A DNA stretch of 32,591 nucleotides from Treponema sp. (GCA_009782495.1 WRIX01000017.1:1-32591); one strand, 5' to 3'. Positions 9,450-17,555 are shown, numbered from the stretch's first letter. The notes: generated from the sequence alone by a model not told the origin. Made by a program: numbers and translations.

Positions 9450-10397
9450 ATGGGTAATGTATCAATAAAAAGAAAATTATATGATATTTCAATTAATAAT
9501 TGGTGGTTACCTTCATTCTTTTTTACCATATCATCAATATGGTTTATTATACTACAGTTTTTCGGCAAACAATGGTCTTTAATTGATGAAAAAGGTGTAA
9601 TAAATCAGAATGGGAAAATTTTGACATGGTTTTTTATCCTTATTAATGTAGTTTGTTCAATATTAAAAACTTTAGCAGACAAGAAAGACATGAAAAAAAA
9701 ATCTGATGGGCATTTTATATTAAAACAATTATTAAGCAAGTTAAATAACACCAATTCAACCAAATTAGAACGTTATACTAAAGCAGTATTAGGAAATTGG
9801 CATACAGAAAACGGCTTTGAAAAATTTGTTTCTCCTAGAGAACAAATACATACATTATTAGAAAGTGTTCGAAGTGTTATAAACGAATTATCCGACACAG
9901 AAGATAGTAATATTGCATTGAGTATTCTTTACTATGATGTTAATAAGTGGATTTGGCTTGATAAAATAAACATAAATAATGGTCTAGGCATTGAAAAACT
10001 TATCAATGAATCCAATTCTACTGTTAGTAATATTATTAAAAATAAAAAGCAATATATCTTTTGGCCTGATAAACGAGAGGGGATGAAATACAATGAATAC
10101 ATTCCTGGGCCATCTGATGAAGAGTATGGTAATCTAGGATCAATTTATTGCAGAGATATAAGTATCAAAAATGCAAACGGAGAATCTATTATAAAGTCAG
10201 TATTATCTATCTCGACTTATGGAAATTTTATATGCAACCAAAACAATGATATTGAAAAAAGTAGATTTGTTGCTGACATTATGCCCGAATTTGAACTTCG
10301 ATTAAAGGTTGAGCTATGCCTTCTTCATATGAAAGAAAAAAATAAAATCAAGAAAGCAAAAAAACGTACTAAGTCTCTAAGGTCAAAGTCAATGTAA
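9450..10397 (+). CDS. Two-helix membrane protein with C-terminal possible GAF-like sensor domain
   Basis: ATG at 9450 with AAAAGGAAA upstream as ribosome binding site. 315 aa. Two hydrophobic helices at about residues 19-38 and 57-75 anchor the N-terminus. A helical, Lys-rich linker follows (76-120), then an alpha/beta region (about 125-300) with strand-like segments ALSILYYDVN, GSIYCRDISI and IKSVLSISTYGNFIC, ending in a helix and a very basic tail (KKAKKRTKSLRSKSM). The strand order and length recall GAF/PAS sensor folds, but no diagnostic motif allows a firm call. Membrane helices plus a cytoplasmic sensor-like domain in an AT-rich island next to a small partner gene resemble the layout of some defence or signalling modules; that is inference only. 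No close family recognised. Confidence 0.7.
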   Translation: MGNVSIKRKLYDISINNWWLPSFFFTISSIWFIILQFFGKQWSLIDEKGVINQNGKILTWFFILINVVCSILKTLADKKDMKKKSDGHFILKQLLSKLNNTNSTKLERYTKAVLGNWHTENGFEKFVSPREQIHTLLESVRSVINELSDTEDSNIALSILYYDVNKWIWLDKININNGLGIEKLINESNSTVSNIIKNKKQYIFWPDKREGMKYNEYIPGPSDEEYGNLGSIYCRDISIKNANGESIIKSVLSISTYGNFICNQNNDIEKSRFVADIMPEFELRLKVELCLLHMKEKNKIKKAKKRTKSLRSKSM

Positions 10398-10529
10398 GCC
10401 ACATTAGTTGTTGCTCGACATTTCTGCCCTTTGTTTATTACAGGGTAAGACAGATTAGCGGTTTTTTAACGGGACAGTACATTATTCAGTACCCATTCCG
10501 TGGAAATTGTTCTTTGAAGTATCTGGTAA
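10398..10529. other. Short intergenic stretch with no recognisable gene
   Basis: Downstream of the membrane protein gene; AT-rich, no terminator hairpin or IS end that I can see. It ends in the decayed Cys-rich frame at 10530. Confidence 0.4.
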
Positions 10530-10836
10530 CGCTGGAAATATCTCAACTTCATCATCTGGCGGTGCAGGCATTGCAACTGTAAAAATTGCCAAGGTGAGTT
10601 TAAGCCCGAAGGATGGCATGAGTACGAGAGGCAGGGTGGATGTCCTTTATGTAAAGCAGGCCAAGCGGTATGGTGGAAAAGGAAAAGACCAAAGTGTGAT
10701 AATGTTTGGCATCTTTGAGCAGATAAGTCTGGGTATGTGACATCAAAAGAGGAATACAAAGAATTACTTTTATGGCTTTCAGATGCGGCAAACGAAAAAG
10801 CAAAACGGGACTTTGGTGAATCGATGCGTTATTTAA
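10530..10836 (+). pseudogene. Remnant of a Cys-rich (zinc-ribbon-like) gene with an in-frame TGA
   Basis: After a TAA at 10527, the frame starting at 10530 reads without a start codon through a Cys-dense stretch (WRCRHCNCKNCQGEF, then GGCPLCKAGQAVWW and KRPKC) that looks like one or two zinc ribbons. It reaches TGA at 10716-10718, and the same frame then continues as ADKSGYVTSKEEYKELLLW and further helix-like sequence until it meets the 3' end of the opposite-strand gene. The preserved reading sense on both sides of the TGA, the missing start and the truncated end point to a decayed gene. A GTG at 10737 could restart translation but lacks a ribosome binding site. Family unknown; a phage or mobile-element origin is possible. 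A different frame (10507-10740) is open but looks low-complexity. Confidence 0.4.
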
Positions 10837-11638
10837 ATTTCAAAATTCCGGCAAGATACATGACAATAAAAGAAACCACACCGCCGCCGAAAATGAAACC
10901 CAATACAAGCCCAATTCCTTTAACAACAGATGTCTGTGCTCTCAATTTATCATCATTATCTTTGCGTTCAGCAATTTCTATGGTCAGGTTTTGTCCCATT
11001 TCTTTTACAATTTCCCGTATTTCGGTCAAACCTTTTTGAAATTCATTTTTCCAGTTGTTATCAACTGAAAGCTGGTTTCTAATATTTTCCATTTCGCTTT
11101 TAAGTTGATCAATTGCAGTACTTACAGCGATTATGGAGTTGGGTTTGGTATCAGCCATAATTTTAATAAGATCATCTGGAAAATTATTGATTGGTTCGGG
11201 TATTTTATCAGATTTTTTGTCTACTTTATAAAATACTCCGGCAACAAGTTTCTTGCCGGGCCTTAGCGGATAAGGATGAGAAGAAAGATTATACAGCCCG
11301 AAAATTAATTTTCCTTTGTAATTAGGATCTATTATAAGTCCGCCAAGAATAACAATTCCATCCAAACTTAATTTTCGCTTGGTACTTAATTGGCAATAAA
11401 TATCACCAGGCAGGTCCAAAGACTCTTTTGTCATTACAAAAGCAACCTCCCCAGGTTTTATAACGGGATTTTCTGAGGATTGATTTATATCGCGAGGGCG
11501 TCCGTAATCTATGATCAAAGCCATGTTGCTAAGTATGAAGTCATATTTTATGCCTTCACAGGAATCCTTTGAACCATCTTTTATAAATGACTCTTCCTCT
11601 ACAGCCTTCAAAAGATCCTGCTCGGCAAGAATTTCCAT
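10829..11638 (-). CDS. Membrane-anchored dCTP deaminase/dUTPase-fold protein, catalytic residues not conserved
   Basis: ATG at 11638 behind AGGGGGGAT. 269 aa. Residues about 30-140 follow the dCTP deaminase fold: PGEVAFVMTKESLDLPGDI (62-80), IDPNYKGKL (103-111) and YNL...LRPGKKL (116-131) align with PGE, IDPG and LRPG motifs of Dcd. By eye alignment to E. coli Dcd, the catalytic Glu138 (in LEFYN) corresponds to Gly114 (FGLYN), and the R-S-S-x-x-x-R nucleotide-binding stretch is replaced by KRKLSL. Deamination is therefore unlikely. A heptad-like coiled coil (about 172-235) and one C-terminal transmembrane helix (about 241-264) follow, so the fold probably sits in the cytoplasm, tethered to the inner membrane and perhaps oligomeric. 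It has its own promoter and stands alone. Dcd-family enzymes serve nucleotide metabolism and phage defence; a nucleotide-sensing role here is inference. Confidence 0.75.
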   Translation of the reverse strand: MEILAEQDLLKAVEEESFIKDGSKDSCEGIKYDFILSNMALIIDYGRPRDINQSSENPVIKPGEVAFVMTKESLDLPGDIYCQLSTKRKLSLDGIVILGGLIIDPNYKGKLIFGLYNLSSHPYPLRPGKKLVAGVFYKVDKKSDKIPEPINNFPDDLIKIMADTKPNSIIAVSTAIDQLKSEMENIRNQLSVDNNWKNEFQKGLTEIREIVKEMGQNLTIEIAERKDNDDKLRAQTSVVKGIGLVLGFIFGGGVVSFIVMYLAGILKFK

Positions 11639-11654
11639 AACATCCCCCCTAAAT

Positions 11655-11683
11655 AATTTATTAGGTTTTTATCTTTTTGTCAA
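11655..11683 (-). promoter_or_regulatory. Sigma-70-type promoter of the Dcd-fold gene
   Basis: TTGACA (11683-11678) and TAAATT (11660-11655) are separated by 17 bases on the minus strand, with the ATG at 11638 and its AGGGGGGAT site downstream. Predicted transcription starts near 11648, leaving a very short leader. Confidence 0.55.
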
Positions 11684-11785
11684 TTTTATTTTAATCCATA
11701 TAGCCTGCTGAGGATACACGATGAAACCCCGAATCTGTCTTAAAACAGCCAAAAATCTGATAAAACGTAAAATCAGACAACAAAA

Positions 11786-11872
11786 TCATGCAAGGCCTGT
11801 GTACACGCCCTGGATTTTTAAATATAGGGCAAATTTCAGGTAGTCGAGGGCTTCCAAAAACCGATTTTCCAT
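11786..11872 (-). other. Short coding-like frame after the lipoprotein stop
   Basis: An ATG at 11872 opens 28 codons (MENRFLEALDYLKFALYLKI, then QGVYTGLA). The same frame is open upstream to the TAA at 11932-11930 of the lipoprotein gene, so the stretch is an in-frame continuation of 48 codons beyond that stop. No convincing ribosome binding site. The peptide looks like real helical protein, but a length this short can arise by chance. The rest of 11684-11929 shows nothing I can assign. Confidence 0.2.
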
Positions 11873-11929
11873 CTCTGGTAAAGCCACCCGGAAAAACCCA
11901 TGTTGTAGGATAATTCTATTAAAATACTC

Positions 11930-12619
11930 TTATTCATAAAAATACACTTCCACAGCGCTCCCATTTAAATCATCAGGTGAAATAACGACAAGATATCCGT
12001 TCCGTCCATAAGACTCACAAATGGGTTCTAGACTGTCAACAAAAAAATCGGCAACAGGATTATGAAAATTATTAAAATACAGGTTGTATCTGTTCCCATT
12101 GACACTATCTTTTTCAATTTTTATTCTATTGATTAGACCAGAACCCTTATTAAGGGCAACGTGCGGTTTCCATTTTTCAAGTGAAATATATAAACCCTCA
12201 ATAACCTTACCTACCGCATACTGTCCGTTATTATTGATCATTACTGTTAAAAAAACGGTCTTCATCCGCCCTTCAATTTCCCGCTGAGCGGAACAGATAA
12301 TTGCCCCATATCCTGCGATGTTATCACCGGTCGGTTTACTCAGTACCACTGTTCTTTCAGAAAAAACGCCTGATGGAACTGAATTATACGCCCACAGTGT
12401 ATATCCCCATTGAGTTCGATATCCGGGGTTGTTGGTATAAAATTTGAAACCGCTGCCAAAATCATCTTCCAGAGGTTCAAACAAACTGGATACCTCTATC
12501 GGAGTTCCTCTGCCCGGAAGACCAATTTCACCCTCGTCATCTTCGGTATAAGGAGATATGCATGCTGCCAAAACCGCAATGGTACACATTATGATTAACA
12601 AATTTATATAACATTTCAT
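11930..12619 (-). CDS. Lipoprotein, last gene of the type II secretion run
   Basis: ATG at 12619 after AAGAAGGGAG. 229 aa with a classic lipoprotein signal (lipobox LAAC, Cys20). The mature part starts acidic (SPYTEDDEGE) and is probably all-beta, with a segment YTNNPGYRTQWGYTLWAYNS, and no family I recognise. It lies 15 bases after the FN3-like lipoprotein gene and closes the run of minus-strand genes that begins with the prepilin peptidase. Co-transcription suggests a periplasmic or outer-membrane partner or a substrate of the secretion system, but nothing in the protein shows that directly. Confidence 0.75.
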   Translation of the reverse strand: MKCYINLLIIMCTIAVLAACISPYTEDDEGEIGLPGRGTPIEVSSLFEPLEDDFGSGFKFYTNNPGYRTQWGYTLWAYNSVPSGVFSERTVVLSKPTGDNIAGYGAIICSAQREIEGRMKTVFLTVMINNNGQYAVGKVIEGLYISLEKWKPHVALNKGSGLINRIKIEKDSVNGNRYNLYFNNFHNPVADFFVDSLEPICESYGRNGYLVVISPDDLNGSAVEVYFYE

Positions 12620-12634
12620 ATGTTTACTCCCTTC

Positions 12635-13498
12635 TTAATTGGAATTTGGTATCATATATGATACTTCAATGGTATACGCAATAAATGCACCGAAACCTCC
12701 CTTCGGTCCCAATGGATCACTGTTATTATCCTGATATTCCGGTTCTAACCTAAACACTGAGAAATTCGGGTAAATGCGGAAGTAAAACCAATCCGAATAA
12801 TTGTCATTATTTACAATTGGTACCACAGTATTCGAAGTAAATGGCTGCGGATTTCCCCCCAAAATCTCAATATTAAAATGTTTTGCATCTACTGTAGTGC
12901 CCAACTCAATCAGTTTGATTCCTGCAGTCCAGTTCGCTGGAATTTGAACACGATACCAGTCCTCATCATATAGAGTAATGTTATCAAGATAATTGGAACC
13001 GTATAGCCAACTGTTTGCTTCAAGCTTAATAGTACTCAAAACCGTTGCATGGTACATATCGTCATTAGGTTCATGGACATCCCGCCGGCTAACATACACT
13101 ACGCCCAAACCTGCCCTTCCGCGAGTATCAGCCGGAACGTCAGCAAAGACTTTATTTCCCCTTCGTTTACCAAGTCTATAGAGAAATCGATAATTTTCGT
13201 CGGCTACGGTAAAATTATCCCTATACTCAACAAGAAATCCTTTATAAATTAATTCATAGTCCGGATACGGCGTATCTCTGGCCCTGTAAAGATAATACTC
13301 ATCAGCAGCTTCGTCCCTTGTCCAGCCAATAACAATAGAACGATCTCCATTAAACGACCTTACATGCGGTATTTCCGGAAAAGGGTCATTAGTAGTACGG
13401 CTTAAGACATCATACATTCCCAAACTACAAGTGAATAAAACAAGTGGCCCCACTGTAAATAGTAACATTTTTATTATTAAAAGTATTTTCGTTATCAT
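12635..13498 (-). CDS. Lipoprotein with fibronectin type III-like domain
   Basis: 287 aa, ATG at 13498, overlapping the end of the preceding gene by 4 bases (ATGA). The signal peptide ends at LFTC (Cys24 lipidated), a loose spirochaete-type lipobox. Residues about 41-110 look like an FN3 domain: PEIPHVRSFNGDRSIVIGW, then ADEYYLYRA and the strand around YELIYKG. The second half (about 135-285) resembles bacterial pre-peptidase-type beta domains: it begins HEPNDDMYHAT and contains DEDWYRVQIPANW. Such domains ride on many exported proteins. Probably displayed on the periplasmic face or cell surface; its position in the secretion operon suggests an accessory or substrate role (inference). Confidence 0.75.
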   Translation of the reverse strand: MITKILLIIKMLLFTVGPLVLFTCSLGMYDVLSRTTNDPFPEIPHVRSFNGDRSIVIGWTRDEAADEYYLYRARDTPYPDYELIYKGFLVEYRDNFTVADENYRFLYRLGKRRGNKVFADVPADTRGRAGLGVVYVSRRDVHEPNDDMYHATVLSTIKLEANSWLYGSNYLDNITLYDEDWYRVQIPANWTAGIKLIELGTTVDAKHFNIEILGGNPQPFTSNTVVPIVNNDNYSDWFYFRIYPNFSVFRLEPEYQDNNSDPLGPKGGFGAFIAYTIEVSYMIPNSN

Positions 13499-14505
13499 TT
13501 TTTTATCACCTCCCGGGTATATTTTCTGAAAATTACCCCGGCACTTGGAGCAATACTTAACATTGGCGTATCATAAAAACGCAGCTCCATACGCATTTCT
13601 GCAAAAACAAACAACTTCTCTTTAAGCCGGAAAATCCAGCCTCCGCTTGCCATGATCCCTGCTGCAATGTAAATTTCCGTTGCCGGATTTTCATAAAGCT
13701 TATTAATTTGTAATATATCAAAGGAATACATGAACCCGAAACCGATATATATCCCATGCTGCTCATTAAGCTGCCGGTTTATCAGAATAGGAATGCTCAC
13801 GGTAATGCCATGATCCCATGCTGGGTAATAATGCCCCCATCCCAGCCGGTAAGAAATATCCATACCAACCGAAAAATAATGAGCATAACCCATTGCATTA
13901 AAGACATTGTCACTGGGTATGATCTGGATACTGCCGTTAATCCGGGCAATACCATACATAACCTTAATCCAGTTTGTGTCTATCGGCTGCCAATATCCTA
14001 TGCTTACAGGAAATTGAATATGAGTAAAGGCCGGCGGATCAGTGATAACTTTAATATTGTATGTTTCTTTCACATACCGGAACAATTTATCAGCTAAATT
14101 TCTAATAAGCTCATCTTCTCTATCCTTGCTGTCCATAGCAAAAAAGTGTGCTATTACTTCCCGCTTCTCATAATCCAAAAGCCGCAATTCACCCTGGATA
14201 GTCTGATCTTTCCGGGTAATAAATCCATAGATAAGATACTCGGCATTTACAGTCCTGCATAAAATTATGGCATCTCCGACAGACTGCGGCGGATTAAAAC
14301 GAACAGAACCGGCATTCCTGAAGCGTAATTCAGTGCCGGTTGCAGTATTGCCTAATTCACGAAGCAGCCGTTCGTGAAAATTATTTTGCGCCGCAACGCG
14401 CTCATTCGTTTCGTCAACATAATAGAGTGGGGCAATTGTGAACTCAATAGCAAAAACAGAACTAACAATAACGATTAGAATAATTATTAATAACACTCGA
14501 TTCAC
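13495..14505 (-). CDS. Exported protein, possible outer-membrane barrel
   Basis: 336 aa; ATG at 14505 overlaps the previous stop by 4 bases. A signal peptide (LLIIILIVIVSSVFA) is cut after about residue 19 with no Cys, so it is not a lipoprotein. Residues about 20-150 look like an alpha/beta domain: strand-helix units such as AEYLIYGFITRKDQTIQGEL recall the N-terminal domain seen in TolB-like or YaaC-like periplasmic proteins. From about 165 to the end, alternating hydrophobic strands rich in Tyr, Phe and Gly (FPVSIGYWQPI, FSVGMDISYRLGWGHYY, GIYIGFGFMYSFDI, APSAGVIFRKYT) suggest a beta-barrel. The gene sits within the secretion operon, so an outer-membrane partner of GspD is one possibility. 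No named family recognised. Confidence 0.7.
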   Translation of the reverse strand: MNRVLLIIILIVIVSSVFAIEFTIAPLYYVDETNERVAAQNNFHERLLRELGNTATGTELRFRNAGSVRFNPPQSVGDAIILCRTVNAEYLIYGFITRKDQTIQGELRLLDYEKREVIAHFFAMDSKDREDELIRNLADKLFRYVKETYNIKVITDPPAFTHIQFPVSIGYWQPIDTNWIKVMYGIARINGSIQIIPSDNVFNAMGYAHYFSVGMDISYRLGWGHYYPAWDHGITVSIPILINRQLNEQHGIYIGFGFMYSFDILQINKLYENPATEIYIAAGIMASGGWIFRLKEKLFVFAEMRMELRFYDTPMLSIAPSAGVIFRKYTREVIKK

Positions 14506-15221
14506 GGACTTACTCCTTCATTTATTTCTGCTTCATTTGCTATAAACTTAAGCGTTTCAGTTAGTTCCTTGCGTGTGTAACCTTGTTTCTCCAATAGAAT
14601 CATTGCATCTTTAATTATGGGATAATTGTCCCGATCCATTTTATTGTTTAAAAAGAGGGCATAGTACTGAAAAAACCTGGCTTCCTGATCATTCTGATGA
14701 GCAGCGGCAATTTCCCTATAGAGAAGGTTTGCTGTTACATAACGGCCTGCACTAAAAGCGGCGGCGGCTTCCTTTCTTCCTGCTGTCAGAACATCTTCTC
14801 TATAAAAACTTTCCAGTGTCCGCCTTTTTTGTGCATCCAGTAAATCCTGGATAGTAACATCAAGAGAGCGGATTGCCTTTAGACTTTCCTCAGACGACTC
14901 TTTAAGAGCTGCAAGAACATTTTGTTCCGCTCTATTTCCCCACTCTATAAAGCGTTTTTCCATCAATGTCAGATTCAGGGCATTCCGTTCCGCTTCTTCT
15001 GTGATATGTACATTCAGTTTTTTGTTTAAACGGCACATTGAAAAAAGACATAGTATTGTCATCGCTAAACAGATTATAATCAAAACTATCTGCGTATATG
15101 GGGAATTTAATATATTAGTGAAACCTTTAAAAATACGTTCCCAAAATTTTAAAACCTGTAATTTTTGCTCTGTTAGCTGTTTTTTCTTTACTGCCTTATC
15201 TTCTGTAATATTGGTTTTCAT
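14502..15221 (-). CDS. Single-pass membrane protein with helical periplasmic domain
   Basis: 239 aa; ATG at 15221 overlaps the preceding stop (ATGA). A short cytoplasmic segment rich in Lys precedes one transmembrane helix at about residues 45-65 (QIVLIIICLAMTILCLFSMC). A long coiled coil follows (about 75-150), then helical TPR-like pairs (ARFFQYYALFLNNK, KDAMILLEKQGYTRKEL). The topology, with a short inside tail, one helix, and a periplasmic coiled coil, is that of GspC, GspM or PilN/PilO-type assembly platform proteins, but the sequence does not identify which. The gene lies just downstream of the GspL-like gene and a lipoprotein gene. Confidence 0.7.
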   Translation of the reverse strand: MKTNITEDKAVKKKQLTEQKLQVLKFWERIFKGFTNILNSPYTQIVLIIICLAMTILCLFSMCRLNKKLNVHITEEAERNALNLTLMEKRFIEWGNRAEQNVLAALKESSEESLKAIRSLDVTIQDLLDAQKRRTLESFYREDVLTAGRKEAAAAFSAGRYVTANLLYREIAAAHQNDQEARFFQYYALFLNNKMDRDNYPIIKDAMILLEKQGYTRKELTETLKFIANEAEINEGVSP

Positions 15222-15790
15222 TTTGGTAATTCCTCCAAGACTCTGCGTATATACTCCCTTTCTCCAAACTGTTTTTGCAGATCCCTCAGGATATGCCTGG
15301 CACAGTCATATTCCCTCAAGCGGATCCAGCACAACGCTTTAATGTAATATGCATCGATCCTTTCCAGGTTTAATGCAAGCGCTCGATCGCAGAATGCAAT
15401 AACCTCCCTATAGCGTCCTTCGTCCATGGCAAATTCTGCTAATTTTACAAGTTGATCCGCATTAATCATAACCATATGGATCACATCAGAAGGCTCAAAA
15501 CGAAAGTTTCCTTCTATAGTTTCATATCCCGGCTTTACCAGAGCAATCGTAAATTCTTTTCGTTGTTTTGAAAACAGAATAAAACGTCCTTGCACATCAG
15601 TAATAGCAACACTCTTTCCATCCACAATTACTTCTGCATTGGAAACAGGAGTATTTTCATTGTTGTATACCATGCCGTACATTACGGCTTCACCTGAAAC
15701 ACGCTTTGCCCCTTTTACAGATGAACAGGAAATAAGAAGAAACAAGAATACGATAGAAATTCGAGTTAGGAGGGATCTAAAACCCATCAT
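15218..15790 (-). CDS. Lipoprotein with carboxypeptidase-regulatory-like domain and TPR repeats
   Basis: 190 aa; the start at 15790 overlaps the preceding gene by 14 bases. The signal peptide ends with LISC (Cys22 lipidated). Residues about 36-95 are a CarboxypepD_reg-like beta sandwich (YGMVYNNENTPVSNAEVIVD, then GRFILF and VKPGYETIEG). Residues about 110-185 hold two TPR units (LAEFAMDEGRYREVIAFCDR, ALNLERIDAYYIKALCWIRL). TPR lipoproteins act as pilotins for secretins in type IV pilus and related systems (PilF/PilW), so a pilotin for GspD is an attractive reading. That role is inferred from domain content and operon position only. Confidence 0.75.
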   Translation of the reverse strand: MMGFRSLLTRISIVFLFLLISCSSVKGAKRVSGEAVMYGMVYNNENTPVSNAEVIVDGKSVAITDVQGRFILFSKQRKEFTIALVKPGYETIEGNFRFEPSDVIHMVMINADQLVKLAEFAMDEGRYREVIAFCDRALALNLERIDAYYIKALCWIRLREYDCARHILRDLQKQFGEREYIRRVLEELPK

Positions 15791-17555
15791 TTCTCCTTAT
15801 TTCAACCGGACTTGAAGACCCATCAAGAATTGCAGTAATAATCCCAGTACTGTTAATCCTGTAACTATAACTTCCTTCTCCTTCTACAAGCCGGTATAGT
15901 TCACCAGACCTTGTATCCTTTACATAGATAAAACGGCGGCCGTCTAACACTCCAATAAACCCCACATATTCCAGAAGACTGGGCAAAATAGATATTGGAG
16001 AAGGCGCCACAGGCAATCCGATCTCTGTTATCTGCCGGGTTTGTACTGATGCTGAAGAAAATCGGTCAGGTAGAACACCATACAGAGCGGCGATTTTCGC
16101 AAGCGATGGATGTGCCTCAAAATTCCGGTTATTATTTTTTTCACCGGGACCCCAAACAAAAAAGGTAATAACCGCGTCAAGCCCATTCTGGCGGTTATGG
16201 GTTTCCAGTGACATTACTCTCATTGAAAACGCTTCATCGGCTTCTTTTATAACCCTTACTACCTGTGTCCCTGTGCCGTTTGCAGCACTTTCAATAACCC
16301 ATCCATCGTTTGTATCCAAATAACGAAAACGTGTTATATTCAAGTAGTTGCGTTCAAGCAAGTTTCGTATCAGATGCGCCGCTGCTGCTGCCGTTTCCGG
16401 CATTGGTTCATTTCTCACAAAAGCGGCAAGTGCTGCTTCATACCAGTTGATCTTTTCATCTATACTCAGGTTTTCATCCGGAAACGAAGGATGTCGACTT
16501 ACCGTTCCATCAACGGTAAATCGTTCATATCTTTCATCCCATACAATAGTTCCAATGACAGCATTTCTAATATCCGGATGAGATTGTAGATCTTCCAGGG
16601 CTGCAATAGCATTAAGTGAAACTCCATCCAAACGGAAACTACCGTCTTCTTTTATAGTTGCTGAAGAAAGACGTATAGCAGGGCTTAAACAAGAAGCAAG
16701 GATTTTTATTGCCGTGTACACTCCAACATACTGTTCTTCCAATTGCTCTTCCAAAGCTAAAATTAATGCTGCAAGATTTTCTTCTTTGACTTTCCGTTCT
16801 GCCATCTCCAATGCAATAAGTCTATCAGCTTCTCTCCTGGCTGCCTTTTCATTTTCGCGCTGTCTGTACCAATTACTTAGGAAAAATGCCAAAACAACTG
16901 CTGTGACACATACTGCAAGTACAAACATCCACCATCGGCGTTTTACCTGGGGCAACCGTTTCGGAAAACAAGACCATGAAGAACGGGATATCCTTAAAAG
17001 AGCTTTTTCCAACACAAAGTAATAAAAAGTAAAATCTTCAGTTATCACAGTCTTTTCAACAGGAAGATCAGTAACAGTGCAAAAAACTTTTATGATGCTA
17101 TTTTCCTGTTCCACAGTTTCTATTTGAAGGTTTTTACTTAAACCAAACCAGTCCGCTGCCTGGGTAACCAATTGCTCTGAAAGCTGTTCTTCTTTAAGAG
17201 TTACCATACTGGATATTATTTTCCCTTCATCCAGAATTAGGTATTCAACCCACCCATCCCAGGCAATAACACAATATTGTTTGCCTTTTTTGCATAATTT
17301 TGCCGCTGCCAGGGTAGATATGCTTAGTGGATCATCCTGCCAGGAATCAGAAAAAACCAAAGCCAGATAGCAACTGCGCTTGCCATTGGGCTGCACTACA
17401 ATATATTTGTCATCCAGGTTCCCGGGATATAAGCTTCTCAGCCGGTTTACCACAGCCTGCTCACGATCTTTTTTGGAAAGTGGGGGAAGTTCTATTGGAA
17501 ATACCGAGTATTCCGGACGGGAAACAAACAATTGCGGTTCTAAATCAGCCCTCAC
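15777..17555 (-). CDS. GspL-like inner-membrane assembly platform protein
   Basis: 592 aa. GTG at 17555 with GGGAGG about eight bases upstream; it overlaps the stop of the gspK-like gene by 11 bases. The cytoplasmic N-terminal part (1-205) is alpha/beta (YCVIAWDGWVEYLILDEGKI and nearby strands), as expected for the actin-like cytoplasmic domain of GspL/PilM. A transmembrane helix lies at about 208-228, followed by a coiled coil (230-275) and a periplasmic region. The stretch LDGVSLNAIAALEDLQSHPD could be part of a PilN/GspL ferredoxin-like fold. The C-terminal 150 residues (to SSSPVEIRRNDGF) are extra and resemble the PilP/GspC-like beta domain only loosely. GspL normally tethers GspE to the membrane. 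Assignment rests on position and topology more than on motifs. Confidence 0.6.
   Translation of the reverse strand: MRADLEPQLFVSRPEYSVFPIELPPLSKKDREQAVVNRLRSLYPGNLDDKYIVVQPNGKRSCYLALVFSDSWQDDPLSISTLAAAKLCKKGKQYCVIAWDGWVEYLILDEGKIISSMVTLKEEQLSEQLVTQAADWFGLSKNLQIETVEQENSIIKVFCTVTDLPVEKTVITEDFTFYYFVLEKALLRISRSSWSCFPKRLPQVKRRWWMFVLAVCVTAVVLAFFLSNWYRQRENEKAARREADRLIALEMAERKVKEENLAALILALEEQLEEQYVGVYTAIKILASCLSPAIRLSSATIKEDGSFRLDGVSLNAIAALEDLQSHPDIRNAVIGTIVWDERYERFTVDGTVSRHPSFPDENLSIDEKINWYEAALAAFVRNEPMPETAAAAAHLIRNLLERNYLNITRFRYLDTNDGWVIESAANGTGTQVVRVIKEADEAFSMRVMSLETHNRQNGLDAVITFFVWGPGEKNNNRNFEAHPSLAKIAALYGVLPDRFSSASVQTRQITEIGLPVAPSPISILPSLLEYVGFIGVLDGRRFIYVKDTRSGELYRLVEGEGSYSYRINSTGIITAILDGSSSPVEIRRNDGF

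Noticed and set aside
10507-10740. Plus-strand 77-codon frame (VSGNAGNISTSSSGGAGIATV)
   Set aside because: Starts with TTG without ribosome binding site, low-complexity composition, and overlaps the Cys-rich frame that looks more protein-like.
10466-10803. Minus-strand ORFs 10466-10759 and 10600-10803
   Set aside because: No ribosome binding site, no family, and they oppose the Cys-rich frame. Shadow frames.
8540-11930. A complete mobile element covering the AT-rich island
   Set aside because: No transposase, integrase, terminal inverted repeats or target duplication could be found by eye; only composition and a decayed gene support transfer.
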